Below are positions 25,803-33,819 of a DNA stretch of 64,000 nucleotides, one piece after another. Source of the stretch: Sphingobium nicotianae (GTDB lineage Bacteria > Pseudomonadota > Alphaproteobacteria > Sphingomonadales > Sphingomonadaceae); assembly GCF_018603885.1 (NCBI RefSeq), contig NZ_JAHGAW010000007.1, forward strand, positions 131,443-195,442. Reading direction: 5' to 3'. Within the stretch, counting starts at the first letter, position 1. Each line of letters begins with the position of its first letter. The translations under genes were made by a program, and so were the position numbers. The notes under the pieces were generated by a model that saw only the letters and a list, made by a program, of their open reading frames with translations, did not search any database and had not been told where the DNA came from.

Positions 25803-26474
25803 TTACCCCTCCAGCCGCTCCAGCAAGGCCAGCGCCGCCGCTGTCTCCGCCTCCTGCTTCGAGCTGCCTTCGCCGCGCGCCTCGCCCGCGCCGTTGATGG
25901 AGACGCTCACCGTGAAGCGCAGCGCATGCTGCGGCCCGCTGCGGTCGATCAGCGCATAGTCCGGCGGCTTGCGGTTGTTCGCCGCCGCCCATTCCTGCAG
26001 TGCCGACTTGGGATGTTTGGGCGCGCTCGCCTGGCCCTCGACCATCGGCTCCCACAGGCGCTTCACCAGCGCGCGCGCGGCCTCCATCCCGGCGTCCAGA
26101 TAGAGCGCGCCGATCAGCGCCTCCATGACGTCGCCCAGCACATTGTCGCTGTCGATCGCGCCGTCGTCGCGCGCCTGTTTGCCGAGGCGCAGGAAATGGC
26201 GCACGCCGATCTCGCGCGCGATCGCCGCACAGGCGTCTCCCGCGACGAGCTGGTTGAAGCGGCGGGAGAGCTGACCTTCCTTCTCGTCGGGAAAGCGCGC
26301 GTAGAGCCAGTCGGACATGGTGAGGCCGAGCACCCGGTCGCCGAGAAACTCCAGCCGCTCATAATTGACAGCGCTGGCGCTGCCATGGGTGAGCGCCTGC
26401 TCGTAGGGCGCAAGATTACCCGGCGGGCTGCCGATCAGCCCGCTCAGCCACTCGCGAAGACTGCCGCCGCTCAA
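25803..26474 (-). CDS. rnc: Ribonuclease III
   Basis: The start is inferred as TTG at 26474 (LSGGSLREWLSGLIG), because the frame has no ATG or GTG between the lepB end and the conserved core; this gives 223 residues, the usual size. The catalytic domain has ALTHGSASAVNYERLEFLGDRVLG and DVMEALIGALYLDAG, including the Mg-binding acidic residues. The C-terminal dsRNA-binding domain runs PKSALQEWAAANNR to SSKQEAETAAALALLERL. It processes rRNA and mRNA. It lies 28 bp after lepB and 32 bp before the GIY-YIG cassette. Confidence 0.95.
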   Translation of the reverse strand: MSGGSLREWLSGLIGSPPGNLAPYEQALTHGSASAVNYERLEFLGDRVLGLTMSDWLYARFPDEKEGQLSRRFNQLVAGDACAAIAREIGVRHFLRLGKQARDDGAIDSDNVLGDVMEALIGALYLDAGMEAARALVKRLWEPMVEGQASAPKHPKSALQEWAAANNRKPPDYALIDRSGPQHALRFTVSVSINGAGEARGEGSSKQEAETAAALALLERLEG

Positions 26475-26502
26475 AAGCCCCGATCCCTGAAAATCCGCGC
26501 CC

Positions 26503-27321
26503 TCAAAACCCTTCCCCGATGCGCTCGGGGCGGGTGGCGCCGAACCAGGTCCACGGCAGCAGCAGGCTGGCCGACCCGTCGGTCGAGAAGAAGCTGACCA
26601 TCGCACGGCCGACCAGATGGTCCATCGGCAGCGCGCCGACCCCGCCGCTCTCCACCGAGATGCGGCTGTCGGCGCTGCGATCGCGATTGTCGCCCATCAC
26701 GAAGACATGTCCCTTCGGCACCACATAGACGCCGGTATTGTCGGCCGGTCCGTCGATCAGGTCCAGCACTTCATAGCTTTTTCCGTTGGGCAGCGTCTCG
26801 CGATAGCGCGGATAGCGGCAATGGCGCGCGCCCATGGCGTCGGAAAACTCGAATTCCTCCCGGAAGCAGGGCGAGAGCGCCCGCTCGTTTCGTGCGGCGG
26901 CGACCATGTTGGGGCTGACCGGGATGACCAGATCGGCAACGCGCCGCTTGGGGATCGCCTGGCCATTGAGGAAGACGATGCCGCTGCGCACTTGGATATA
27001 GTCGCCCGGCAGGCCGATCACGCGCTTGATCCAGTCCTCGTCCGGATTGCGCGGCGCGGCGAAGACGACGACGTCGCCGCGCTCGGGCACGCTGCCCAGG
27101 ATGCGGCCGTCGAACAGATGCGGATGGAAAGGCAGGCTGTAGCGCGAATAGCCATAGGGCCATTTCGACACGAGCAGATAGTCGCCGATCAGCAGCCGCG
27201 GCTGCATAGATTCCGAGGGGATATTGAACGGCGAGACGAGCAGTGAGCGGAACAGGACGACGACCAGGGCCAATTTCACCAGAAACGAGATCAGATCCCA
27301 GGTTTCGGACTTCTGGGACAT
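26503..27321 (-). CDS. lepB: Signal peptidase I
   Basis: The protein is 272 residues from MSQKSETWD (ATG 27321); an ATG at 27360 would add 13 polar residues and cannot be excluded. One N-terminal membrane anchor (LISFLVKLALVVVLFRSLLV) is followed by the catalytic Ser in NIPSESMQPRLLIGDYLLV, the general-base Lys in WIKRVIGLPGD, and GDNRDRSADSR. It removes signal peptides of Sec and Tat substrates on the periplasmic face. A segment with two Cys (SPCFREEFEFSD to GARHCRYPRY) is typical of proteobacterial LepB. It is first in the lepB-rnc-era operon. Confidence 0.95.
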   Translation of the reverse strand: MSQKSETWDLISFLVKLALVVVLFRSLLVSPFNIPSESMQPRLLIGDYLLVSKWPYGYSRYSLPFHPHLFDGRILGSVPERGDVVVFAAPRNPDEDWIKRVIGLPGDYIQVRSGIVFLNGQAIPKRRVADLVIPVSPNMVAAARNERALSPCFREEFEFSDAMGARHCRYPRYRETLPNGKSYEVLDLIDGPADNTGVYVVPKGHVFVMGDNRDRSADSRISVESGGVGALPMDHLVGRAMVSFFSTDGSASLLLPWTWFGATRPERIGEGF

Positions 27322-27519
27322 GAAGATTGGGCTTTCGTGGCTGGGAACGGATTGTGTCATGCGGCGCCGTGTCTTTGCGAGCCGCCGCCCGGCACGTCAA
27401 GCGCGAGAGCGAGGCCCGTTCTTCCTCTTTTCGCCCGGAACAGTTCGTCCCTTCGCACGTGCAAAAGTCCCGCGAAGCCGATAAGCCACCCTCAGCAACC
27501 GACCACGGAGCCTCCCCTC

Positions 27520-29034
27520 ATGCTCGACCAAGCCAAGATCGCCGACTGCTGGAGCCAGCTCAAGGGGATCGCCGTCCCGGATCTGCGCGGCCTGTTCGAG
27601 GAGGATGCCGATCGCTTGCCGAAGCATCTCGTCGAGGAAAGCGGCCTGCGCTTCGATTTCTCCAAGACGCATCTGTGGGAAGCCAGTCTCGTCGCGTTCG
27701 AGGAACTGGCGGCGGCTGTCGATTTCACCGGCATGCGGGCCGCCATGTTCGCCGGCGAGGTGATCAACACCACCGAGGGCCGCGCCGTCGAGCACACCGC
27801 CGAGCGCGGCGAGGGCAATGCCGAGAGCGTTGCGGCCGCGCGCGAGCACCAGCGGCGCATGCGCACGCTCGTCGACGTGATCGAGGCCGGCGCGCTCGGC
27901 GAGATCAGGCATATCCTCCATGTCGGCATCGGCGGCTCGGCGCTGGGGCCGGACCTGCTGGTCGACGCTCTGGCGCGTGACGCCGGCCGCTACGACGTTG
28001 CGATCGTCTCCAATGTCGACGGCGTCGCGATCGAGGAGGCGATGGCCCGGTTCGATCCGCACCACACGCTGCTCGTGGTCGCCTCCAAGACCTTCACCAC
28101 CACCGAGACGATGCTGAACGCGGCCAGCGCCATCGAGTGGATGCAGGAAGCCGGCGTCGAGGATCCCTATGGCCAGGTGATCGCGCTCACCGCTTCGCCG
28201 GACAAGGCGATCGAATGGGGCGTCGACGAGACGCGTATCCTGGGCTTTTCGGAGAGCGTCGGCGGGCGTTACTCGCTCTGGTCGTCGATCGGTTTTCCTG
28301 CCGCGCTGGCATTGGGCTGGGACGGGTTCGAGGCGCTGCTGGAGGGCGCGGCGGCAATGGACCGTCATTTCCGCCACGCCCCGCTGCGCGAGAATGCGCC
28401 GGTGCGCGCCGCCTTCGTCGATCAATTCTACTCGCGCGTCATGCTCTGCCAGACCCGCGCCGTCTTTGCCTATGACGAGCGGCTGCGGCTCTTGCCCTCC
28501 TATCTCCAGCAGCTCGAAATGGAGAGCAACGGCAAGTCGGTGAAGGCCGACGGCACGCCGACCTATGGCCATACCGCCGCGATTACCTGGGGCGGAGTCG
28601 GCACGGACGCGCAGCATGCCGTGTTCCAGCTCCTCCACCAGGGCACCCACATCGTCCCCGTCGAGTTCATCGCCGTGACGGAAGCGGGCGACGCGCTCGA
28701 TCCCGCCCATCACCAGACCTTGCTGGTCAATTGCTTCGCGCAGGGCGCCGCGCTGATGCAGGGGCGAGAGAATGCCGCCGATCCCGCGCGCGCCTATCCC
28801 GGTAACCGTCCCTCGACCACGATCCTCCTCGACGCGCTCACCCCCCACGCGCTCGGCGCACTGATCGCCTTCTACGAGCACCGCACCTTCACCAACGGCA
28901 TCCTCATGCAGATCAACAGCTTCGACCAGTTCGGCGTCGAGCTCGGCAAGGAGATCGCTAGGTCGATCGAGAAGGACGGGGCGAGGGGCTTCGACCCCTC
29001 GACCATGGCGTTGATCGAGCGCGCGCTGGGGTAG
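27520..29034 (+). CDS. pgi: Glucose-6-phosphate isomerase
   Basis: This 504-residue SIS-fold enzyme starts at MLDQAKIADCWSQLKG after ACGGAG; the frame extends upstream without homologous sequence. Motifs: HVGIGGSALGPDLL, VVASKTFTTTETMLNA, VGGRYSLWSSIGFPAALALG, the catalytic Glu in QLEMESNGKSV, the catalytic His in LLHQGTHIVPVEF, and the terminal FDQFGVELGKEIA. It interconverts glucose-6-P and fructose-6-P. It diverges from lepB. A CCCCTCCTC palindrome 41 bp past the stop may end the transcript. Confidence 0.97.
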   Translation: MLDQAKIADCWSQLKGIAVPDLRGLFEEDADRLPKHLVEESGLRFDFSKTHLWEASLVAFEELAAAVDFTGMRAAMFAGEVINTTEGRAVEHTAERGEGNAESVAAAREHQRRMRTLVDVIEAGALGEIRHILHVGIGGSALGPDLLVDALARDAGRYDVAIVSNVDGVAIEEAMARFDPHHTLLVVASKTFTTTETMLNAASAIEWMQEAGVEDPYGQVIALTASPDKAIEWGVDETRILGFSESVGGRYSLWSSIGFPAALALGWDGFEALLEGAAAMDRHFRHAPLRENAPVRAAFVDQFYSRVMLCQTRAVFAYDERLRLLPSYLQQLEMESNGKSVKADGTPTYGHTAAITWGGVGTDAQHAVFQLLHQGTHIVPVEFIAVTEAGDALDPAHHQTLLVNCFAQGAALMQGRENAADPARAYPGNRPSTTILLDALTPHALGALIAFYEHRTFTNGILMQINSFDQFGVELGKEIARSIEKDGARGFDPSTMALIERALG

Positions 29035-29075
29035 GGCGCAATCCAATGAATGTCTGCCGGTGGAAAGCAGTCATA

Positions 29076-29101
29076 AGCCCCTCCTCTTCAGAGGAGGGGC
29101 T
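29076..29101. repeat. Palindrome (CCCCTCCTC type) downstream of pgi
   Basis: AGCCCCTCCTCT TC AGAGGAGGGGCT is a 12-bp perfect stem with a two-base centre. It resembles the doublet at 24,375 and lies in the 266-bp pgi-SnoaL gap. The rest of the gap holds no gene that I can support. Confidence 0.65.
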
Positions 29102-29300
29102 CGTTAAGTCGTCATGTCCTGATCGTCCGCTATCGGGCGGAGCTCCCGCCGCAGGGCCGGAGTTCTGCCTCTGGCGCCAAGCCCGAACCCAAATTCCCGC
29201 GCGGATTCAGTCGACTCGATTGACAGCGCGGCGACCGCAAGAAATAGCTGGCCACGGAACAATTTATCCCAAAAGTTGAATTAGGAAGAGGGCAGCCGAC

Positions 29301-29825
29301 ATGAGTGACCCAACCGAGTCCGGTGCGCAAACGCCGACGCTGACGACGCAGGATTATATCGACATCCAGCAGCTGAATGCGCGCTACGCGATGGAGATCG
29401 ATGATTATGAGGGCGACGGCTACGGCTATGCCGATCTCTACACCCCGGACGGGACATTCGGCGTGTCCGAGAAATGGGGCGATCCCGGCACGACGTTCGC
29501 GCGCACGCGCGATGAGCTCGCCACCGCAGCCGGAGGCGGCCCCGATGGTCGCCAGCCGGCCCGTTTCGGCACCAGCACCCATATCATCTGCAACCTGATC
29601 ATCGAGCCACGGCCGGGCGGCGCCTGGGGCCGCTGCAAATTGCTCGCGATGAAGCTCGACGAGGATCCGATGCGCAACGAGCCGCAGGGCGGCTATGAGG
29701 ATTTTTATGTGAAGACCGACAAGGGATGGCGCTTCAAGTCGCGCGTCCATGTCTTCCCGAACATGCGGCAATCACTGCAGTTCGGCCCGACGAGCAAATA
29801 TGCCCTGCCACCGAAGCAGGGCTGA
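29301..29825 (+). CDS. SnoaL-like / NTF2-fold protein
   Basis: This 174-residue protein has the start region TTQDYIDIQQLNARYAMEIDD, the first helix of SnoaL-like polyketide-cyclase or dehydratase domains, then YADLYTPDGTFGV, RFGTSTHIICNLIIEP and, near the end, GGYEDFYVKTDKGWRFKSRVHVF, the characteristic final strands. Cone-shaped NTF2 folds of this kind bind small hydrophobic substrates. The specific activity cannot be assigned. A CMD-family gene follows 186 bp downstream on the same strand, the type of pair seen in aromatic or ketone catabolism regions, but no further catabolic genes are adjacent. Confidence 0.82.
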   Translation: MSDPTESGAQTPTLTTQDYIDIQQLNARYAMEIDDYEGDGYGYADLYTPDGTFGVSEKWGDPGTTFARTRDELATAAGGGPDGRQPARFGTSTHIICNLIIEPRPGGAWGRCKLLAMKLDEDPMRNEPQGGYEDFYVKTDKGWRFKSRVHVFPNMRQSLQFGPTSKYALPPKQG

Positions 29826-30011
29826 GGCGCTGCCGACCTGAGGCGACCGCCCCCGGGGTCGGGCGGCAAATCGGGGAGTTGCATCCCTTTTCGTCACGGC
29901 GTCACTCCATGAAAGAGGACGCCGGCTGCTTTCGGGAAACTTGAATGTCGATCCGCCCGGGGGGCGGTCGGTGAACCGGCGTCGCCGGTCAGTCCATCGG
30001 AGGAGAGGATC

Positions 30012-30587
30012 ATGCGAACACACAAGCCCCGGCTGACGCCCTTGCGGGACGATGAGCTCGATGCCGAGCAGGACGCGGCCGTCGCGCCCTATCGCGCCAA
30101 TGGTGGGGACATCGGCATCACGCGCACGATGCTGCGCCACGCCGCAGCGCTCAAGGCCTATAATCCGCTCGGCGTCTATGTCTTCAACTCGCCGAGCAAT
30201 ACGCTGGCGCCGCGCGACAAGGAGATCCTGATCATGCGGACGGCCTGGCGCTGCCGGTCCGGCTATGAATGGCACTATCACGTCCTTCTCGGTCGCCGCG
30301 CCGGCGTGACCGAGGAAGAGATTGCCGCGCTCAGGCTGCCGGTCGAGGAAGGCGGCTGGAGCCCGCGCGACGCGGCGCTGGTCGCCACGGCCGATGCGCT
30401 CGTCGCCGATCAGTTCGTGCCGGACGATGTTTGGGCAGAGCTCATCAAGCATTTCGACGACAAGCAGTGCATCGACGCCATCTTCGCCGTCGGGCTCTAC
30501 ACCTTCGTCGGCATGTTCCTGAACACGCTGGGCATCGAGCTGGAGAATGGCGCCCCGATCGATCCGGATCTTGATCTGCGGCCATGA
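30012..30587 (+). CDS. Carboxymuconolactone decarboxylase (CMD/AhpD-fold) family protein
   Basis: The 191-residue protein is preceded by GGAGGAGAG. The CMD core runs LAPRDKEILIMRTAWRCRSGYEWHYHVLLGRRAGVTEEEI. Compared with redox-active AhpD, the CxxC disulfide is absent (one Cys in WRCRSGYEWHYH), so peroxidase-linked activity is unlikely and a lyase or isomerase-like or structural role is more plausible. A second conserved helix region is DVWAELIKHFDDKQCIDAIFAVGLYTFVGMFLNTLG. The substrate is unknown. It lies 186 bp after the SnoaL-like gene on the same strand, possibly co-transcribed. Confidence 0.85.
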   Translation: MRTHKPRLTPLRDDELDAEQDAAVAPYRANGGDIGITRTMLRHAAALKAYNPLGVYVFNSPSNTLAPRDKEILIMRTAWRCRSGYEWHYHVLLGRRAGVTEEEIAALRLPVEEGGWSPRDAALVATADALVADQFVPDDVWAELIKHFDDKQCIDAIFAVGLYTFVGMFLNTLGIELENGAPIDPDLDLRP

Positions 30588-30916
30588 GGACGGATAATCT
30601 TGTCCTACAACAAGCCCGGATGTCAGGCTTGCGACTTTCCGCTCTTTGAACCGTCCATCATCCGACCGCATCAGCGCACCGGCGGCTGTGTCGCGCCCGG
30701 ACTTTTCGAAAATCACCATGCGCGATATGTGCGATGTTCGTGAAGGTTCGAGGCGAAAAATGGGAGGAATCCCCCATTTCTCTCATGCGATCATCACGCG
30801 GAAGTTCACACGTTCATCGCCGGACACTATCAACGTCATTAGCAAAATTGCTTTGCCGCCGGGCCTTCGCGCTCCCATATGCGCGCCGTGACATCATCCG
30901 GTGGTAGGGAATTTTC
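30588..30916. other. Intergenic stretch without a supported gene
   Basis: This 329-bp stretch between the CMD and gor genes contains only short frames with no homology-like pattern. The one structure seen is a hairpin, AAATGGG (30758-30764) with CCCATTT (30773-30779). A gor promoter presumably lies in the less GC-rich part near 30780-30890, but no box is clear enough to call. Confidence 0.5.
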
Positions 30917-32260
30917 ATGAGCGACTATGATTTCGACCTGTTCGTGATCGGCGCGGGGTCCGGCGGCGTGCGCGCGTCGCGAGTCGCGGCGAGCCATGGC
31001 GCCCGCGTTGCGGTGGCCGAGGAGCATAAGGTCGGCGGCACCTGTGTCATCCGCGGCTGCGTCCCCAAGAAGCTGCTCGTCTATGGCGCGCATTTCGCCG
31101 AGGATCTGAAGGACGCGCGCAATTTCGGCTGGAAAGTCCCCGATTGCGCGTTCGACTGGCCGACCCTGCGCGACAATGTCATTGCCGAGGTGAGCCGTCT
31201 GGAGGGCCTCTATCAGCAGACGCTCGACAACAACAAGGTCACGACGTTCCACGAGCGCGCGACGATCGAGGGGCCGCACGAGGTCCGCCTCGCCAGCGGC
31301 AAGCTCGTCACCACGAAATATATCCTCGTCGCGACGGGCGCCTGGCCGGTCATCCCGGACGTTCCGGGCGCCGAGCATGCCATTACCTCCAACGAGGTCT
31401 TCCATCTCGAGACCATGCCCAGGCGCGTCACCATCTTCGGTGGCGGTTATATCGCCAATGAGTTCGCCGGCATCTTCCACGAGTTCGCCAGCGACGTGAC
31501 CCTGGTGCTGCGCGGCGACCAGATGCTGCGCGGCTATGACGAGCAGATCCGCGACAGGCTGCTCCAGATCAGCCTCGCCAAGGGCCTCAAGTTTCGCTTC
31601 AACGCCACCTGCGAAAAGATCGAGAAGCAGGCGGACGGCTCGCTCAAGGTGTTCACCGGCACTGGCGATCCGATCGAGACCGATCTCGTGCTCTTCGCGA
31701 CCGGGCGCGCACCCAAGATCGACGGGCTCGGCCTCGACAAGGCCGGCGTCGAGATCGAGAAGGGCGCGATCAAGGTGGACGAGTATAGCCGCACCAATGT
31801 CGAGAGCATCTATGCGGTGGGCGACGTCACCAATCGGGTGCAGCTCACGCCCGTCGCGATCCGCGAGGGTCATGCCTTTGCCGACACCGTGTTCGGCAAC
31901 AATCCGCGCACCGTCGATTATGGCTGCATCCCCTCGGCGGTCTTCTCCAATCCGCCGATCGGCGCGGTCGGCATGACCGAGGCGCAGGCGCGCAACAAGC
32001 TCGGCTCGGTCAAGATCTACACGTCCGATTTCCGCCCGATGAAGAATGTTCTGGCCGGCCGCAACGAGCGCAGCCTCTACAAGCTGGTCTGCAATGCCGA
32101 GACCGATCAGGTGGTCGGCATCCACATGATCTCGCCGGACGCGCCCGAGATCCTCCAGGCGGCCGCGATCGCGGTCAAGGCGGGCCTCACCAAGGCGGAT
32201 TTCGACGCGACCGTCGCGCTCCACCCGAGCATGGCGGAAGAACTGGTCCTGATGCGCTGA
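30917..32260 (+). CDS. gor: Glutathione-disulfide reductase
   Basis: This 447-residue FAD/NADPH flavoprotein of the pyridine-nucleotide disulfide oxidoreductase family starts after GGTAGGG at MSDYDFDLFVIGAGSGGVRA. The redox disulfide is in GGTCVIRGCVPKKLLVYG. The NADP-binding loop is TIFGGGYIANEFAGIF; FAD-binding signatures are FATGRAPKIDGLGL and VESIYAVGDVTNRVQLTP; the C-terminal catalytic His is in ATVALHPSMAEELVLMR. The length is as for bacterial and plant-type GR. It regenerates GSH. A strong palindrome follows the stop. Confidence 0.96.
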   Translation: MSDYDFDLFVIGAGSGGVRASRVAASHGARVAVAEEHKVGGTCVIRGCVPKKLLVYGAHFAEDLKDARNFGWKVPDCAFDWPTLRDNVIAEVSRLEGLYQQTLDNNKVTTFHERATIEGPHEVRLASGKLVTTKYILVATGAWPVIPDVPGAEHAITSNEVFHLETMPRRVTIFGGGYIANEFAGIFHEFASDVTLVLRGDQMLRGYDEQIRDRLLQISLAKGLKFRFNATCEKIEKQADGSLKVFTGTGDPIETDLVLFATGRAPKIDGLGLDKAGVEIEKGAIKVDEYSRTNVESIYAVGDVTNRVQLTPVAIREGHAFADTVFGNNPRTVDYGCIPSAVFSNPPIGAVGMTEAQARNKLGSVKIYTSDFRPMKNVLAGRNERSLYKLVCNAETDQVVGIHMISPDAPEILQAAAIAVKAGLTKADFDATVALHPSMAEELVLMR

Positions 32261-32269
32261 ACGGGGCGA

Positions 32270-32300
32270 GCGCATGGTCAACGGTCCGTTAACCATGCGC
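32270..32300. repeat. 31-bp near-perfect palindrome after gor
   Basis: The arms at 32270-32284 and 32286-32300 match as inverted repeats in 14 of 15 positions (GCGCATGGTCAACGG against CCGTTAACCATGCGC) around a single central T at 32285. It begins nine bases after the gor stop and ends 36 bp before the next gene. There is no T-tract, so it may be an operator, a cruciform or hairpin site, or a Rho-independent-like end without a tail. Confidence 0.6.
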
Positions 32301-32336
32301 TCCTATCGTCCTCGCGACCAAAGCGAGGACCCGCAT

Positions 32337-33197
32337 ATGACATTCGGCACCTTCCTGACGCCCGACCGAGACCTCGAGACGCTGGCCGAGCCCAATCTCA
32401 AGCTTGGGATCCGAACCTTCACCGGTGCGCGCGCGCTTGACGACGTCAGGCAGTTCAGGGGCCAGAATCGCATCTTCGACGCGATCATCGATCGGCTGGA
32501 TGCGGTCGAGCTGACCTGCGAGGATCAGTGCACCGCCCAATATTATTTCGACATCGTCCGGACGCTCCGGGATTTCCACGGCGAGTTCTCCCGCGTCGTC
32601 GAGGTCGGCGTCTATATGGGCGGGTCGACCTCCGTCCTGGCCGGCTGCATCGAGCCCTTCGGGTGCGACCTCGACCTCGTCGATACGAGCGACGTCTATC
32701 TGCGCTACGCCTACGAGCGCGCGCGCCGCATGTATCCGCATCTCGCCCACCGCATCCGCATGTTCCACGGCGATCTGCCGAGCTACGTCCGCCACGTGAT
32801 GATGGAAGAGCGGCCGCAACAGACGATCGTGCATCACGACGGCGCGCATGCCTTCAATCAGGTGGTGATGGACATGGCGTCATTGTCCTATGTCCGCGAG
32901 CAGCTCTGCGCGATCATCACGCAGGACACGCATCTGCGAGGCAGCCCCAAGCATATGAACTTTGTCGACATGGCGCTCTATGCCGTGTTCGGCCTCGATC
33001 TCAACTATGCGCCGATCGGCGCCGTGCATGAGTTCATGACGATGCCGGACAATTTCTTCGGAAATTATGTCCGTGCCGGTGTGCCCGAGGGCTTCGTGCT
33101 GCCCATGTCGGTTAATGAATTCGTCTACCCGCACCAGTTCGCGAACATGGACGATTTCCTGCCCGCGCGGCAGGCGAACCAGCGCGCGGCCGCCTGA
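32337..33197 (+). CDS. Class I SAM-methyltransferase-like protein (CmcI/TylF-like)
   Basis: This is a 286-residue soluble protein from ATG 32337, with GCGAGGAC upstream. Its centre has FSRVVEVGVYMGGSTSVLAG, a glycine-rich loop like motif I of SAM-dependent methyltransferases of the Methyltransf_24/CmcI group, followed by an acidic loop CDLDLVDTSDVYLRYAYERA. A later block, QTIVHHDGAHAFNQVVMDMA, has the His-Asp-x-x-His pattern used for metal or substrate in such enzymes. The substrate is unknown. It follows gor and precedes, tail to tail, a receiver-domain protein. Confidence 0.65.
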   Translation: MTFGTFLTPDRDLETLAEPNLKLGIRTFTGARALDDVRQFRGQNRIFDAIIDRLDAVELTCEDQCTAQYYFDIVRTLRDFHGEFSRVVEVGVYMGGSTSVLAGCIEPFGCDLDLVDTSDVYLRYAYERARRMYPHLAHRIRMFHGDLPSYVRHVMMEERPQQTIVHHDGAHAFNQVVMDMASLSYVREQLCAIITQDTHLRGSPKHMNFVDMALYAVFGLDLNYAPIGAVHEFMTMPDNFFGNYVRAGVPEGFVLPMSVNEFVYPHQFANMDDFLPARQANQRAAA

Positions 33198-33218
33198 GGC
33201 GGGACGGCTCGTAGCCGC

Positions 33219-33737
33219 CTAGATAAAGGTCAGCGCATTCGGCAGGCGGGGTGACGGCAACGGCGGCATGAAGTCGCTGATGTCGTCGTCCGCTTCGGGC
33301 AGGGTCACGGCCGAGCCGGCATATTGGTCGCGACGCACCCTGTCACGGCTGACCTCCCTCAACAGTGTCAGGAAAGTCAGGGACTGGGAGCAGAGGCAGC
33401 TTTTGTCGAAGCAGGCGACCACGCCATACTCGAATGCCTGTGCGCAGACGGCGGCGTCGCGCTTGGCGGAGCTTGAAACCACGATCACTTTCATGGCGTT
33501 CCAGGGATCGCGGATCTGCTCCTGTGCCCCGTCGAGGAAAGCGAAGCCATGCCGGCTTCGCAGGGCCAGGTCCAGCAGGACGATGTCCGGCCGGATGGCG
33601 GCGATCTCGTCAAGCGCGTCGTCGACGTCGGCGGCTAACCCGCATACGTCGAAGGCCGCGTTCCGCTCGATCAGCGATTGCATCATCGCGCGGATCGTGA
33701 GCGAGTCGTCGACAATATAGACGCTCATATGTTTCAT
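33219..33737 (-). CDS. Stand-alone receiver (CheY/CheB-N-like) response regulator
   Basis: This 172-residue protein starts at MKHMSVYIVDDSLTIRAMMQ after AAGGACC. One receiver domain: acidic pair in VYIVDDSLT, phospho-acceptor Asp in DIVLLDLALRSRHG, the switch Ser in VIVVSSSAKRD, and the Lys in VVACFDKSCLC. The remaining 45 residues form a non-conserved tail (TLPEADDDISDFMPPLP) without an output domain. The VDDSLTIR start is common in chemotaxis-type receivers. It lies 82 bp downstream of the ScfR-type regulator on the same strand. The cognate kinase is unknown. Confidence 0.9.
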   Translation of the reverse strand: MKHMSVYIVDDSLTIRAMMQSLIERNAAFDVCGLAADVDDALDEIAAIRPDIVLLDLALRSRHGFAFLDGAQEQIRDPWNAMKVIVVSSSAKRDAAVCAQAFEYGVVACFDKSCLCSQSLTFLTLLREVSRDRVRRDQYAGSAVTLPEADDDISDFMPPLPSPRLPNALTFI

Positions 33738-33819
33738 CTGCTGGTCCTTCTCGTCCTTGAGTTGAAGGACGGGCGCGGGCCGAAGATGTTTAGCCGTTTG
33801 AGACGAAGCGTTGAGCCGC

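Noticed and set aside
27397-29046. A 549-codon minus-strand frame opposite pgi
   Set aside because: Pgi has all its catalytic motifs on the plus strand; the antisense product is low-complexity and unlike any family.
30646-30891. A short plus-strand frame in the CMD-gor gap
   Set aside because: There is no ribosome site, no domain and irregular composition; it runs through the presumed gor promoter region.
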